DNA from: CAZWCX01 sp964632945
Lineage (GTDB): Bacteria; Planctomycetota; MHYJ01; WSZJ01; CAZWCX01
Assembly (NCBI GenBank): GCA_964632945.1
Contig: CAZWCX010000061.1
Span: forward strand, 1-40,998
Direction: 5' to 3'
Length of the DNA stretch: 40,998 nucleotides
Part shown: one piece after another, positions 18,457-27,200 of the stretch
Numbering within the stretch: the stretch's first letter is position 1
How the letters are laid out: each line of letters starts with the position of its first letter
The notes under the pieces: model-generated
Seen by the model: only the letters and a program-made list of their open reading frames with translations
Databases searched by the model: none
What the model was told of the DNA's origin: nothing
Position numbers and translations under genes: made by a program

Positions 18457-18639
18457 GCGTGACCTCACCCCGGCGCCCGGCGAAACACCGCCTTCGCGCC
18501 CCTTCGGCCTCAACTCGGGCGCTTGAACCCTAAGGAGTTCCCCGCATTAGACCGTACGTCCGTGCCGGGGGGCACACCCCGAAGAGAGAGATGGAGGAAT
18601 CTTAATTCTTTGGGGGTCTGCCCGCGAAAATCTGCGCGC

Positions 18640-19227
18640 CTACCCCTCCCCCTCGTCGTCCCCCTCCTCGGCCAGGGATTCGGCGGCGACCGAGGAGAGA
18701 ATCGGCGGCGCCGTCAGGACGCCCTCACACTTCTTGCACTTGAACTCGGACGAGTCGTGAAAATCGGTCACATTGAATTGGATGAGGCACTCTTCGCAAT
18801 AGAGAATCGCCTTGCGTTGCAGCTTCAGCAATCGCACCACGTCTTCCGCCTTCAGGAATCCGCGCTCCACGAGCAACTCGCCCAGATACTTGAAGTCCTC
18901 CGTCTTCTCGCAGGCCGCCTGATCCCGCAGGGCTTCACGCACTTGCCGCTCCGTGACCAGACCCTCACGAACCAGCAGCCGCCCGAAGAGGATGTCCTCG
19001 AGCTTCTCGTAGGTGTGGGGATCCCGTTCGCGAAATCGTTCCTTCTGGATGTCGAGGACCTCTTCGAGCTGGTCCACATTGAGATAGCCCCGCTCGATCA
19101 TGATCTGACCGATGGCCACGTCGCCCGGCGTCGTCTTCTGGGCCTCGACACACTCGTCCAGCTGCGGAGCGGTCACATAGCCCATCTCCTCGGCGATCTT
19201 GCCGATCAGGAGTTGGTTGCGGTCCAT
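18640..19227 (-). CDS. MshEN/GspE-N-like repeat protein with zinc ribbon
   Basis: This 195-residue protein is probably cytoplasmic. It contains about three copies of the short two-helix module seen at the N-terminus of GspE/PilB/MshE ATPases: GQIMIERGYLNVDQLEEVLDIQ, GRLLVREGLVTERQVREAL and GELLVERGFLKAEDVVRLLKLQ. A CEEC...CKKC pair (about 27 residues apart) near the C-terminus should bind zinc. In some ATPases such modules bind c-di-GMP, but the critical residues cannot be checked here. There is no ATPase domain, so it may be an adaptor or regulator. The same module occurs in the ATPase at 21572. The start is fixed by AGGAGG ending 4 nt before the ATG, and a near-consensus promoter lies upstream. 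Confidence 0.85.
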   Translation of the reverse strand: MDRNQLLIGKIAEEMGYVTAPQLDECVEAQKTTPGDVAIGQIMIERGYLNVDQLEEVLDIQKERFRERDPHTYEKLEDILFGRLLVREGLVTERQVREALRDQAACEKTEDFKYLGELLVERGFLKAEDVVRLLKLQRKAILYCEECLIQFNVTDFHDSSEFKCKKCEGVLTAPPILSSVAAESLAEEGDDEGEG

Positions 19228-19298
19228 CGAACCTCCTAGGGACAGGGGGCACCCGCCGGCATGCGCATGGGCCCGGGGGAGGAACCTCGAACGGGAGG

Positions 19299-19328
19299 AT
19301 GATAGCAGCGTCGTGAAAGGCGTGTCAA
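19299..19328 (-). promoter_or_regulatory. Sigma-70 promoter for the MshEN-like gene
   Basis: The - strand carries TTGACA (19323-19328), an 18-nt spacer and TATCAT (19299-19304). The predicted start is about 65 nt ahead of the ATG at 19227. Confidence 0.75.
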
Positions 19329-19499
19329 GGAGGGCAGGCGACCGGTAAGATGTCCGCCGGACTCCACGCGGTCGATCCAACCCGGAACCGTCCCGGGAGG
19401 AGGCCGGATCGGTGGGAAATGGGATTATTCCACGGCTCGAGTTCGCCCCCGCACGAACGCGGATGCCGGCGGAGGATGCTCCAGCGAAAGGAGGCGGCC

Positions 19500-20975
19500 A
19501 TGAAAACCCGCGGTCTCCGGCTTGCGGCCCTTGGAGCGACATGGGCGGCGGTCCTGTGGGGAGTTGCGGGCTTCGCCGATCCTGCCGGCGGGACCCTGCG
19601 CAGCCCGTCGGGAGCCTGGAGCGTCCAGCCGCCGGCCGGGTGGACTCCGGACCCGGTTACCGAGAACGATTCGGGGGCCGATTCCTTGCGACTCACCGGC
19701 CCCGAAGGCCCGCTCACGGTGTTGCGAATCGAGACCCTGCGGCAGCCGATGCCGATGGCGGCCCTGATCGAGCAGATCCGGTCCTCTTTCCGGCAGCGCG
19801 GGTTCGCCCTGGACAACGAATCCGAGACGGTCTGTGGCGAACGCAAAGCCTGGGGCTATGAGTACCAAGAGGCGGACGAGCAGCTCCCGTTCCGCGTCCT
19901 CCAGGTACTCGTCGACGGAGGCGCGATCAAGGTCCTGGTCAGCCTGACGAGCCCGGAACCGGTATCGCCGCAAGCCCGGGCCGTACTTCCCGAGATCCTG
20001 GCCAGCCTCACGCTATCGGATCCCGACGCGAGGACCCCGCGGTTCGAACCGCACACGTTTGCGGCCTACGGCCTCGCCATCGATCTGCCTGCTGGGGGAA
20101 CGGCCCGGGAAACACCCCTCGAGGTGAATGTGGAGTGGACGGCGGCGGGGGTGAGTTTCCGCGCTGCGCGCATGCGTACTCCCTTGTCCCCCGACGATTG
20201 GGCCCGCTGGGACACGCAGGGATTCGACGCCGACGAGAGCGGGGGGTTTGCGGTCGACGGGCTTACCCAGGATTCACTCGAAGTGGCCGGGAAGCCCGCC
20301 ATCCTGACCCGATTCCATCTCGCCCGCGAGGGAGTGCGCTACCTGACCACGGTCATGCTCTACCGCATTTCCGGCAAGGGGGAGATCGCCTCGTTGGGAT
20401 TCGGGTTCGTCGGCGAACGGCCCCCTGGGGACCTGCTTCCCTGGGAGCAATGCCTGGCGGCGGCCCGGGTGGAGCCGATGCTGGGTCCGCTCCCGGAACG
20501 CCCGCCGACGCCGGCCGAGCCGGTGGAAGTCTGGGGCGGACGGGCGCGCGTCCGCATCCCCGCCCGCTGGGCGACCGTCCCGGAGTATCTGTTCGACGAA
20601 CCGGAAGGGGCGCCCCGCGCCGAGCACGGGCTCCGATGGTCCCCGGAGCGCGCGCCGGACCTGGGGGTTCGGATGACCAGCGGATCCTGTCCGGGAGGGG
20701 CCGCTGCGTTCGAAGCTTGGCTGCAGTCCCGGCGCTGGCGCAAGCGCGACGTCGCCCGCGTCGAATCCGGCAACGAACTCAAGGCGGGAAGTCGCCCCGC
20801 CCGTGCCTGGCGGGTGACGCACGGACCCACGCAGGATCGGCGGCAGACGGAGATCGTGGCCATCTTCGAAGCCGACCGCTTCTATGCGATCGAGACCACG
20901 TTTCCCGCCGTCCACAAGGGGCTCTTCAGCGGGCTCGCGGAGAAGATCGCGCCGACGACGGAATGGTCCAAGTAG
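19500..20975 (+). CDS. Exported three-lobed protein of unknown function
   Basis: This 491-residue protein has a signal peptide (AALGATWAAVLWGVAGFA, likely cleaved before DPAGG). Three similar-looking lobes of about 150 residues follow. Each opens with a segment about the shape of a protein or 'PAGW/PARW' strand (SVQPPAGWTPD; GLAIDLPAGGTARE; VRIPARWATVPE) and contains an alternating beta pattern. This resembles the PsbP/DcrB-like (DUF1795) fold, where PxGW is common, but that is a shape comparison, not a firm assignment. The start is fixed by AAAGGAGG ending 6 nt before the ATG. No function is proposed; a periplasmic partner of the pilus region is possible. Confidence 0.8.
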   Translation: MKTRGLRLAALGATWAAVLWGVAGFADPAGGTLRSPSGAWSVQPPAGWTPDPVTENDSGADSLRLTGPEGPLTVLRIETLRQPMPMAALIEQIRSSFRQRGFALDNESETVCGERKAWGYEYQEADEQLPFRVLQVLVDGGAIKVLVSLTSPEPVSPQARAVLPEILASLTLSDPDARTPRFEPHTFAAYGLAIDLPAGGTARETPLEVNVEWTAAGVSFRAARMRTPLSPDDWARWDTQGFDADESGGFAVDGLTQDSLEVAGKPAILTRFHLAREGVRYLTTVMLYRISGKGEIASLGFGFVGERPPGDLLPWEQCLAAARVEPMLGPLPERPPTPAEPVEVWGGRARVRIPARWATVPEYLFDEPEGAPRAEHGLRWSPERAPDLGVRMTSGSCPGGAAAFEAWLQSRRWRKRDVARVESGNELKAGSRPARAWRVTHGPTQDRRQTEIVAIFEADRFYAIETTFPAVHKGLFSGLAEKIAPTTEWSK

Positions 20976-21490
20976 ACCGGCCCGCGGAGCACGGCCGGGT
21001 GTGCGGAGCCCCCGCCGGGCGTACGAAGGTCCGCCCCGCCGCACCCCCCGGAGGGGTGAGGGGGCGCGCCACCCTCCGCGTCGATCCTCATCCCGCTGCG
21101 AAGTTCGCGGGGACGCGCGGTACTCGGGAGGCGCTCCTATCAAGTGCGGCGCGACTCCGTTCGGGGGAAGGAGGCACCGGCCGCGGCCCCACGGGTCCTG
21201 ACCTGGATCTCCCCCGGCGCACGCCTCCCGCGGGAGGCGTCGGCGCGGCGGAGCGAACAACGGCCGTCGACCATCCCCGGCCGACGGGATCGCTCCAGGT
21301 GAACCTTCACCCGGAGACGACTAGAGGGTTCTGACCCACAAACGTCCCGCGCACCCGGGACGGAAAGCCAGGCGAGGCCCGTGGGGGCCGTGCCGGAATC
21401 CCCATTCTCCTAACGAGACGCGGGTGTTTCGGTTCATCCCCGCATCGATTGCGGCAATTCCTCCTACAACCAAAAACGAGTGTTTATTCC
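20976..21490 (+). other. Non-coding stretch upstream of pilus ATPase genes
   Basis: About 515 nt lack a credible gene. The stretch is very GC-rich with several short inverted repeats, for example a 7-bp CGUCCCG/CGGGACG hairpin near 21347-21366 followed by GAAAGCC. The right-hand end becomes AT-richer as it approaches the promoter at 21491. Confidence 0.4.
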
Positions 21491-21520
21491 TTGACCCTCG
21501 GCGACCCGGAACCCTATCTT
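21491..21520 (+). promoter_or_regulatory. Sigma-70 promoter for the pilus ATPase pair
   Basis: TTGACC (21491-21496), an 18-nt spacer and TATCTT (21515-21520) lie about 50 nt ahead of the GTG start at 21572. Sequence just upstream is relatively AT-rich, as expected of a promoter. Confidence 0.7.
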
Positions 21521-21571
21521 TCCCACTTGTCGTGCGCGCGCGCGCCTTCCGCACCCCCAAGGAGGATCTCC

Positions 21572-23065
21572 GTGAGCCAAGAACCCGCCCCGGTTCCGCA
21601 GAGCCCCCCATCCCCCGCGTCGGGCGCGGGAGGACTAGCCACCCCGGCGACCCAGCCTACGGGGGTAGCCGCTGCCCCGCGCCCGGCCGGGGCGGCTCCG
21701 ACCCCGCAGGCTCCCGCCCCTCCGGCTCGCCCGGTCGGGGCGGCCCCGGGCGCCCCGGCGGCCACCGGAGGGGAGCCCGGGAAGGCCGATCCCCAGCTGT
21801 TCGGAAAACTCGTCCTCGCCAACAAGATGGCCACTCAGGAACAGGTCCTCGAGTGTCTCGCCATCCAGCGCACCAATCCCACCAAGCCCCTGGGCATGCT
21901 GATGGTCGAGATGGGCTACCTGCGCAAGGACCATCTGGAACAGCTGCTGGCGATGCTGCGCATGCGTCAGCCCGCCGCCGCCCCGAAGGAGCCGACCCCG
22001 GCGGTCGGCAAGGCGCGCGAGACGATGGACCAGCTTCTCCGCCAGGCCGCCGACCTCAAGGTGAGCGATCTCCACGTCAACGTGGGTTCTCCCCCGATCG
22101 TGCGCCTGAACGGTTCCCTGCGCAACGCGAACCACCCGCCGCTCACGGCGGATCAAACCCGCGAGATGCTCCTTTCCCTGCTCACCGAGGAGCAGAAGGG
22201 AACCTTCTTCCAGAACAAGGATCTCGATTTCTGTTTGACGCTCGGCGGGGCCGGACGGTTCCGCGCGAACATCTTCCATCATCGAAACGGCATCGACGGC
22301 TCGTTCCGGTACATCCCCGCCCGGATCCCGACCCTTTCCGAGTTGGGGATTCCAACCGTGATCGAAAAACTCACTCACTTCGGGCAGGGCCTGATTCTGG
22401 TCACGGGTCCGGCCGGTTCGGGAAAGACGACCACGCTGGCGGCCCTGATGCAGTTGGTGAACCAGTCGCGCAAAGACAACATCATCTGCCTGGAGCAGCC
22501 CATCGAGTACCTGATCCCCAGCGCATCCTGCAACGTGGTCCAGCGCGAAATCCCCCGCGACAGTCTGAGCTTCGCCAACGCTCTCCGGGGCGCCCTGCGC
22601 GAGGATCCGGACGTCATCATGATCGGAGAGATGCGCGACCTGGACACGATCTCGATCGCGATCACGGCGGCCGAGACGGGGCACCTCGTCCTCGGGTCGC
22701 TCCACACCTCGAGCGCCGCGCGTACCGTGGACCGCATTCTCGACGTCTTCCCGCCCAAGGAAGCGGCGCAGGTGCGGGCGATGGTGAGCGAAAGCCTGCG
22801 CGGGGTAGTCTCCCAGCAGCTGGTCCCGCGCGCGGACGGCAAGGGACGGGTGGCGGCGTGCGAAATCCTCTTCAACACCCCGGCGATCGCCAACCTGATT
22901 CGGGACGAACGGACCTTCCAGATTCCCGGCCAGATGCAGACCGGGCGCAAGCTCGGCATGCAGCGGATGGACGACGCCCTCCAGGACTTGGTGCGGCGAA
23001 AGATCATCACGCTGGAGGAAGGGATGAAGCGGGCGGAGAACAAGGCGACTTTCACGGCGGCGTAG
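21572..23065 (+). CDS. PilT-family ATPase with N-terminal Pro/Ala linker and MshEN-like module
   Basis: This 497-residue type II/IV secretion-superfamily ATPase has three parts. Residues 1 to about 72 are an unusual Pro/Ala/Gly-rich tail. Residues of about 75-125 form one MshEN-like module (GKLVLANKMATQEQVLECL, GMLMVEMGYLRKDHLEQLL). The rest is a PilT-type motor: Walker A GPAGSGKTTTLAAL, the Asp box around IICLEQPIEYL, Walker B-like IMIGEMRDLDT and the His box SLHTSSA. Such motors retract or remodel type IV pili. The GTG at 21572 is chosen because AAGGAGG (21559-21565) lies 6 nt upstream; an in-frame ATG further upstream lacks this. It is followed after 13 nt by a second, plain PilT. The extra domains set it apart from a canonical PilT. 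Confidence 0.9.
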   Translation: MSQEPAPVPQSPPSPASGAGGLATPATQPTGVAAAPRPAGAAPTPQAPAPPARPVGAAPGAPAATGGEPGKADPQLFGKLVLANKMATQEQVLECLAIQRTNPTKPLGMLMVEMGYLRKDHLEQLLAMLRMRQPAAAPKEPTPAVGKARETMDQLLRQAADLKVSDLHVNVGSPPIVRLNGSLRNANHPPLTADQTREMLLSLLTEEQKGTFFQNKDLDFCLTLGGAGRFRANIFHHRNGIDGSFRYIPARIPTLSELGIPTVIEKLTHFGQGLILVTGPAGSGKTTTLAALMQLVNQSRKDNIICLEQPIEYLIPSASCNVVQREIPRDSLSFANALRGALREDPDVIMIGEMRDLDTISIAITAAETGHLVLGSLHTSSAARTVDRILDVFPPKEAAQVRAMVSESLRGVVSQQLVPRADGKGRVAACEILFNTPAIANLIRDERTFQIPGQMQTGRKLGMQRMDDALQDLVRRKIITLEEGMKRAENKATFTAA

Positions 23066-23078
23066 GGAGAAACAGACC

Positions 23079-24161
23079 ATGGCCGGGGAACTGGAAAAAC
23101 TGCTCAAGCTGGTGCACACCACGGGCGGGAGCGACCTGCACCTCATGGCGGGCCTGCCGCCCAAGATCCGCGTCCACGGGCATCTCGAGATGGTGAAGAA
23201 CCACCCCGTCATGACCCAGTCGGCGATGGAGGATTACTTGAGCGGGCTGTGCACCGCCGGGCTGTGGAACCGGTTCATGGAGCGCCGCGATCTCGACTTC
23301 GCCCACACGGTCGAAGGCGTGGCCCGCTTCCGCTGCAACTATCTCAATCAACAGAACGGATACGGGGCGGTCTTCCGGATCATTCCGACCGAAATCAAGA
23401 CCATCGAGCAACTGAAGCTGAAACCGGTCTTGCTGGAGTTTTCGAAGCTCAACGCCGGCCTCGTGCTCGTGACCGGTCCCACCGGCAGCGGAAAATCGAC
23501 CACGCTGGCCGCGCTGATCGACCACATCAATACGAACCAGCGCAAGCACATCATCACGATCGAAGACCCCGTCGAGTTCCTCCACCGCAACAAGAAGTCG
23601 ATCATCGTGCACCGCGAGGTGGGCGCGGATGCGACGGACTTCGCCTCGGCGCTGAAGGCGTCGATGCGCCAGGATCCGGACGTCGTGCTGATCGGCGAGA
23701 TGCGCGACCCCGAGACGATCGGCATGGCGATCTCGGCGGCGGAAATGGGCGTGCTCGTCTTCGGCACTCTGCACACGAACAGCGCCGCCAAGACGATCGA
23801 CCGGATTATCGAAGTATTCCCGGCCGATCAGCAGCAGCAGGTACGCACCCAACTCGCGCAGAGCCTGAAGGGCGTGGTCAGCCAGATCCTCTGCCGCACG
23901 ACGGACGGCAAGGGACGCGTGGCCTGCAACGAGATTCTGATCGCCAATTCCGCGCTCGGCAACATCATCCGCGAGGGAACGGTCAGCAAGATCGTCTCGG
24001 TCATCGAAGGCGGTCGCGGCCAGGGGATGCAGTTGATGGACGACGCCCTGATGGAGAATCTCAAGGCCGGCCGGATCAGCGGCGACGAGGCCTACATGAA
24101 GGCGCAGGACAAGAAGACCTTCGAGGCGTTCGTCAACCGGGAGACGCTGGGCGCACACTGA
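23079..24161 (+). CDS. pilT: Twitching motility ATPase PilT
   Basis: This 360-residue hexameric retraction ATPase of type IV pili acts at the inner membrane base of the pilus. The N-terminal GGSDLHLMAGLPPKIRVHG is typical of PilT/PilU. Walker A is GPTGSGKSTTLAALID, the Asp box is IITIEDPVEFLH, Walker B is VVLIGEMRDPETI, and the His box is TLHTNSAAKTIDRI. The C-terminal arm contains LAQSLKGVVSQ. Size is normal. It shares an operon with the extended PilT-like ATPase 13 nt upstream. The paired ATPases echo the PilT/PilU arrangement of other bacteria, where one assists the other; which role each has here cannot be told from sequence. Confidence 0.93.
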   Translation: MAGELEKLLKLVHTTGGSDLHLMAGLPPKIRVHGHLEMVKNHPVMTQSAMEDYLSGLCTAGLWNRFMERRDLDFAHTVEGVARFRCNYLNQQNGYGAVFRIIPTEIKTIEQLKLKPVLLEFSKLNAGLVLVTGPTGSGKSTTLAALIDHINTNQRKHIITIEDPVEFLHRNKKSIIVHREVGADATDFASALKASMRQDPDVVLIGEMRDPETIGMAISAAEMGVLVFGTLHTNSAAKTIDRIIEVFPADQQQQVRTQLAQSLKGVVSQILCRTTDGKGRVACNEILIANSALGNIIREGTVSKIVSVIEGGRGQGMQLMDDALMENLKAGRISGDEAYMKAQDKKTFEAFVNRETLGAH

Positions 24162-24241
24162 CCCGTGCCCGCCGCGGCGATCCGGTCCGCCCCGTCCGTT
24201 TCGCGCGCGGTCCCCGGGGCCGCCGGCGGGGCGCCCCGCCG

Positions 24242-24257
24242 CGCCGCCGCGGCGGCG
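24242..24257. repeat. 16-bp GC palindrome between convergent genes
   Basis: A perfect palindrome (CGCCGCCG and its complement) lies between the ends of pilT and the A2M gene. It might act as a bidirectional terminator, but it has no loop and no T-run, so the assignment is weak. Confidence 0.35.
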
Positions 24258-24276
24258 GCGAATCCGCCCCCCCGCG

Positions 24277-27200
24277 TCACCTCACTTCGATCGATACCGG
24301 CAGCCCGATCGCCCGGGCGCGCCGGTCCGGGGTATAGTACTCGTACGCCTCCGCCGGGGGCATGGCCGCCTTCACCGGCATCCTCGCCTGCAGCCGATAG
24401 GAGAACCGGATCGGCGCCCCCGACGTCAGCGTCCCGAGGTACAGGGTCACCCTTCGCCCCGCGATCGTGAACTTGTCGACGACCCCGCGCGTCACCAAGT
24501 CCTCGAGGTCGCTCGTCACGGGCGAGAAACCGGGCGGAATCCCCAGGTCCGCGATCACCATGAAGGTGGGATCGACATCCCGGGTGCTCACCTCGACCTC
24601 GGCGCGAACGGTCTCGTCGGTCGCCAGCGTGGTCCGGTCGAGCGTCATGCGCAGGGCGAGCGGACCTTCCGCGGGAGGCTCCTCCCGACCGGGCGTCCAG
24701 GCCCGGCCCACCACCTGCCAGCCGATCCCGGCATCCGCGTCCGCCTCCAGGCGAACCCGGTTCTTCCCCGGCCGGCCGCGCGCGGCGAAAAAGGCCTGCT
24801 GAACGGTGTCCGTCTTCCCCTCCTCGAACGTCAGGGTCTCGGACGATCCGTCCTCGAGAGCGACCTGCACGCGCAACGTCCCGCGCACCACGCTGTCCCC
24901 CTTCCGCGCGGAGTCGAGAAGCGCCTTGATCGCCAGGATCGTCGCCTGGGTGGATCCCCAGGTGCCTGCCTCGTCCCGCCGGCGGAGCAGCCACTCGAGC
25001 GCCCCGTCGGTCAGCGCGGGGTCACCGCGCCCCTGGAGAAGCGCGATCACGGCCAATGCGGTGGTCTCGACCGCCAGGGCGCCGCCCCGGGCTCCGGTGA
25101 ATCCCGCCATCTCTCCCGTCCAATGGACCCCCGAGGCATCCCGCCGGGCCAACGCGCCCAAGCGCTCCAACGCGTCCCGCGTGTAGTCCTGCTCGGGATG
25201 GTAGGACGCCAGGGCGTTGGCGACCAAGGCCAGGACGTACGGGTCCCGCGCCGACTCGACGCGCTCCCGCAGCCAGCGAATCGAAGTCTCCGCTTCCTGC
25301 CGCCGACCCGACTGCAGCAGCGACCAGGCCACATAGGCGGTCGCGGCGACCCCGTCGGGGTCCTTCTCCGTCCAGCCGCGCGGCCCGCCTTCCGCCGGGA
25401 ACGTCCCGTCGGTCCGCTGCTGCCGGAGCAGCCAGCCGGCGATCCGGTCGATGAACTTCGGGTCGACCGGGTGGACACGCGCCATGTCCGAGAGCTCGAG
25501 AAGCCCGTAGGCGGTGAGCATCACGTGTCCCGGGGACCGGCCGTACCACTCGAATCCGCCGCCGGGCGCCTCGAAGGTCAGCAGCCGCTGCGCCCCGTCG
25601 TGAATCGCGTGCTCCAGCTTCATTCTCCGTTCGGGGGTCAACTGACCCGTCGCCTCCAGGTAACCCATCACGAGCACGTTCGGATAGGTCACCGAAGTCG
25701 TCTGCTCGAATCAGCCGTACGGCAGGCGAACGATGTTCTCGAGCCCCTGGACAACCTCGCTGAAGCGGCTCGGGAACAGGCGCACGAGCAGGTCCCCGGT
25801 GCCCGGAATGAGGTCTTCGGGCAGATCGACGACGACTTCTTCCTCCCGCCGCAGGCGGCCGCCCGACGTGAAGGTCCGCTCCGTGCCGTCCGGACGGACG
25901 CGGACGCTGCGCCGTACCGCGTCCGTCAGCCCCGCATCCCCGCGGGCGCTCACCCTGAGCGAGAGCGTACCGAACCGGGTTGCGCGCATCCGGAAGGCCG
26001 TGACGCCCACCTCGCCGGCCTGCATCGGCACCGATCGAACGTCGCCGTCGAGGAGCTCGAAGCCGTCGAACTCTTCCAGTTCCAGCACGACCGTCTGCGC
26101 TCGATCCAGGTGATTGTGGATCGCAACCGGGATCGCCACCTCGTCCCCTTGCGTCAGGAACAACGGCAGGTCCAGGTCGACGAAGAAGTCCTGAAACACC
26201 CGCAGACCCGTGGTCGCCGTCCCCATCCGTCCATCGCGGGCGACCGCCGACTGGGTCACGCGCCACGTGGTGATCGAATCCGGCAGCGGGATCTCGACCT
26301 CTGCGCGCCCCTCCGCATCTGTCACGATCTGCGGATTCCAGTACGCCAGCTCGGGAAAATGTTCCCGAATGCGCCCCCCCTGGGTCCGTCCGCCGGCTGG
26401 ACCGTGCGAACGGTTCGCGGCCGAGGCCACCGACCCCGGGGCCATGCCGTCGAATCGCATGCCCAGGGGCGTGAGCATCAGCAGGAAAAATCCGCCGGCG
26501 CAGAGCAGCAGGAGGAGAACCACGCCGAAGATCACATTCCCCCGCCGGCCCATGTACGTCGTGGCCAGCAGGGCCGCGAGGACGAACGTAACGGATCCGA
26601 GAATCCGATAGACGCCGCCGGCGAATTGATCGAAGTTCCGCTTTTCCCGGGTCAGCGCGACCGCCTTCTCACGGTACGAATTCACGTGCTCGCGCGCATG
26701 CCGGAGGCGTGAAACGGCCAATTCGCTGCCGGCGGCATCTTCCCCGTCGAGATACCCTTCCTCGTCCCCTGCCTGCCGTTCCAGTTGCGCGCGACGTTCC
26801 GGCGACACCGCCTCATACGGCTTGGAGGCGAGCGCCAGGATCGCCGCCGCCGCATCCGGCGTGCGTTGGAGCAGCGCCGGCGACCAGGGGTACTTGATCT
26901 GGACCAGCGGGCGCATCAAGTCGGCTTCGATTCCCTCCTGGGTCTCCGCCAGTCCCGGGGCCTTCTCGGCGAGCGCGAATACCGCTTCGTCCACCGCCGC
27001 CACCCCCAGGGCTGCCGGCGTGGGCCTGCCGCGCGAGTCGAGCACCTGCCAGCGCAGTCGAGCGCTCTCGCCCGGTCGATAGGTTTCCCGATCGAGCTCG
27101 AGCTGCACGGCCAGCGCCCCGTCGGAAGCCACCCGCACGAGCCGCGTTTCGCGGGCATGTTCCCCATTCGGACGCAGCGTCCAGGCGTGCAACTCGAGCG

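Noticed and set aside
21335..21420. Possible c-di-GMP-I (GEMM) riboswitch upstream of the pilus ATPase genes
   Set aside because: A CAAA-hairpin-GGGACGGAAAGCC arrangement is faintly similar, and the context would fit, but the GNRA loop, the GACGCAAAGCC box and the second helix with its receptor are not present, and the promoter found lies downstream of it.
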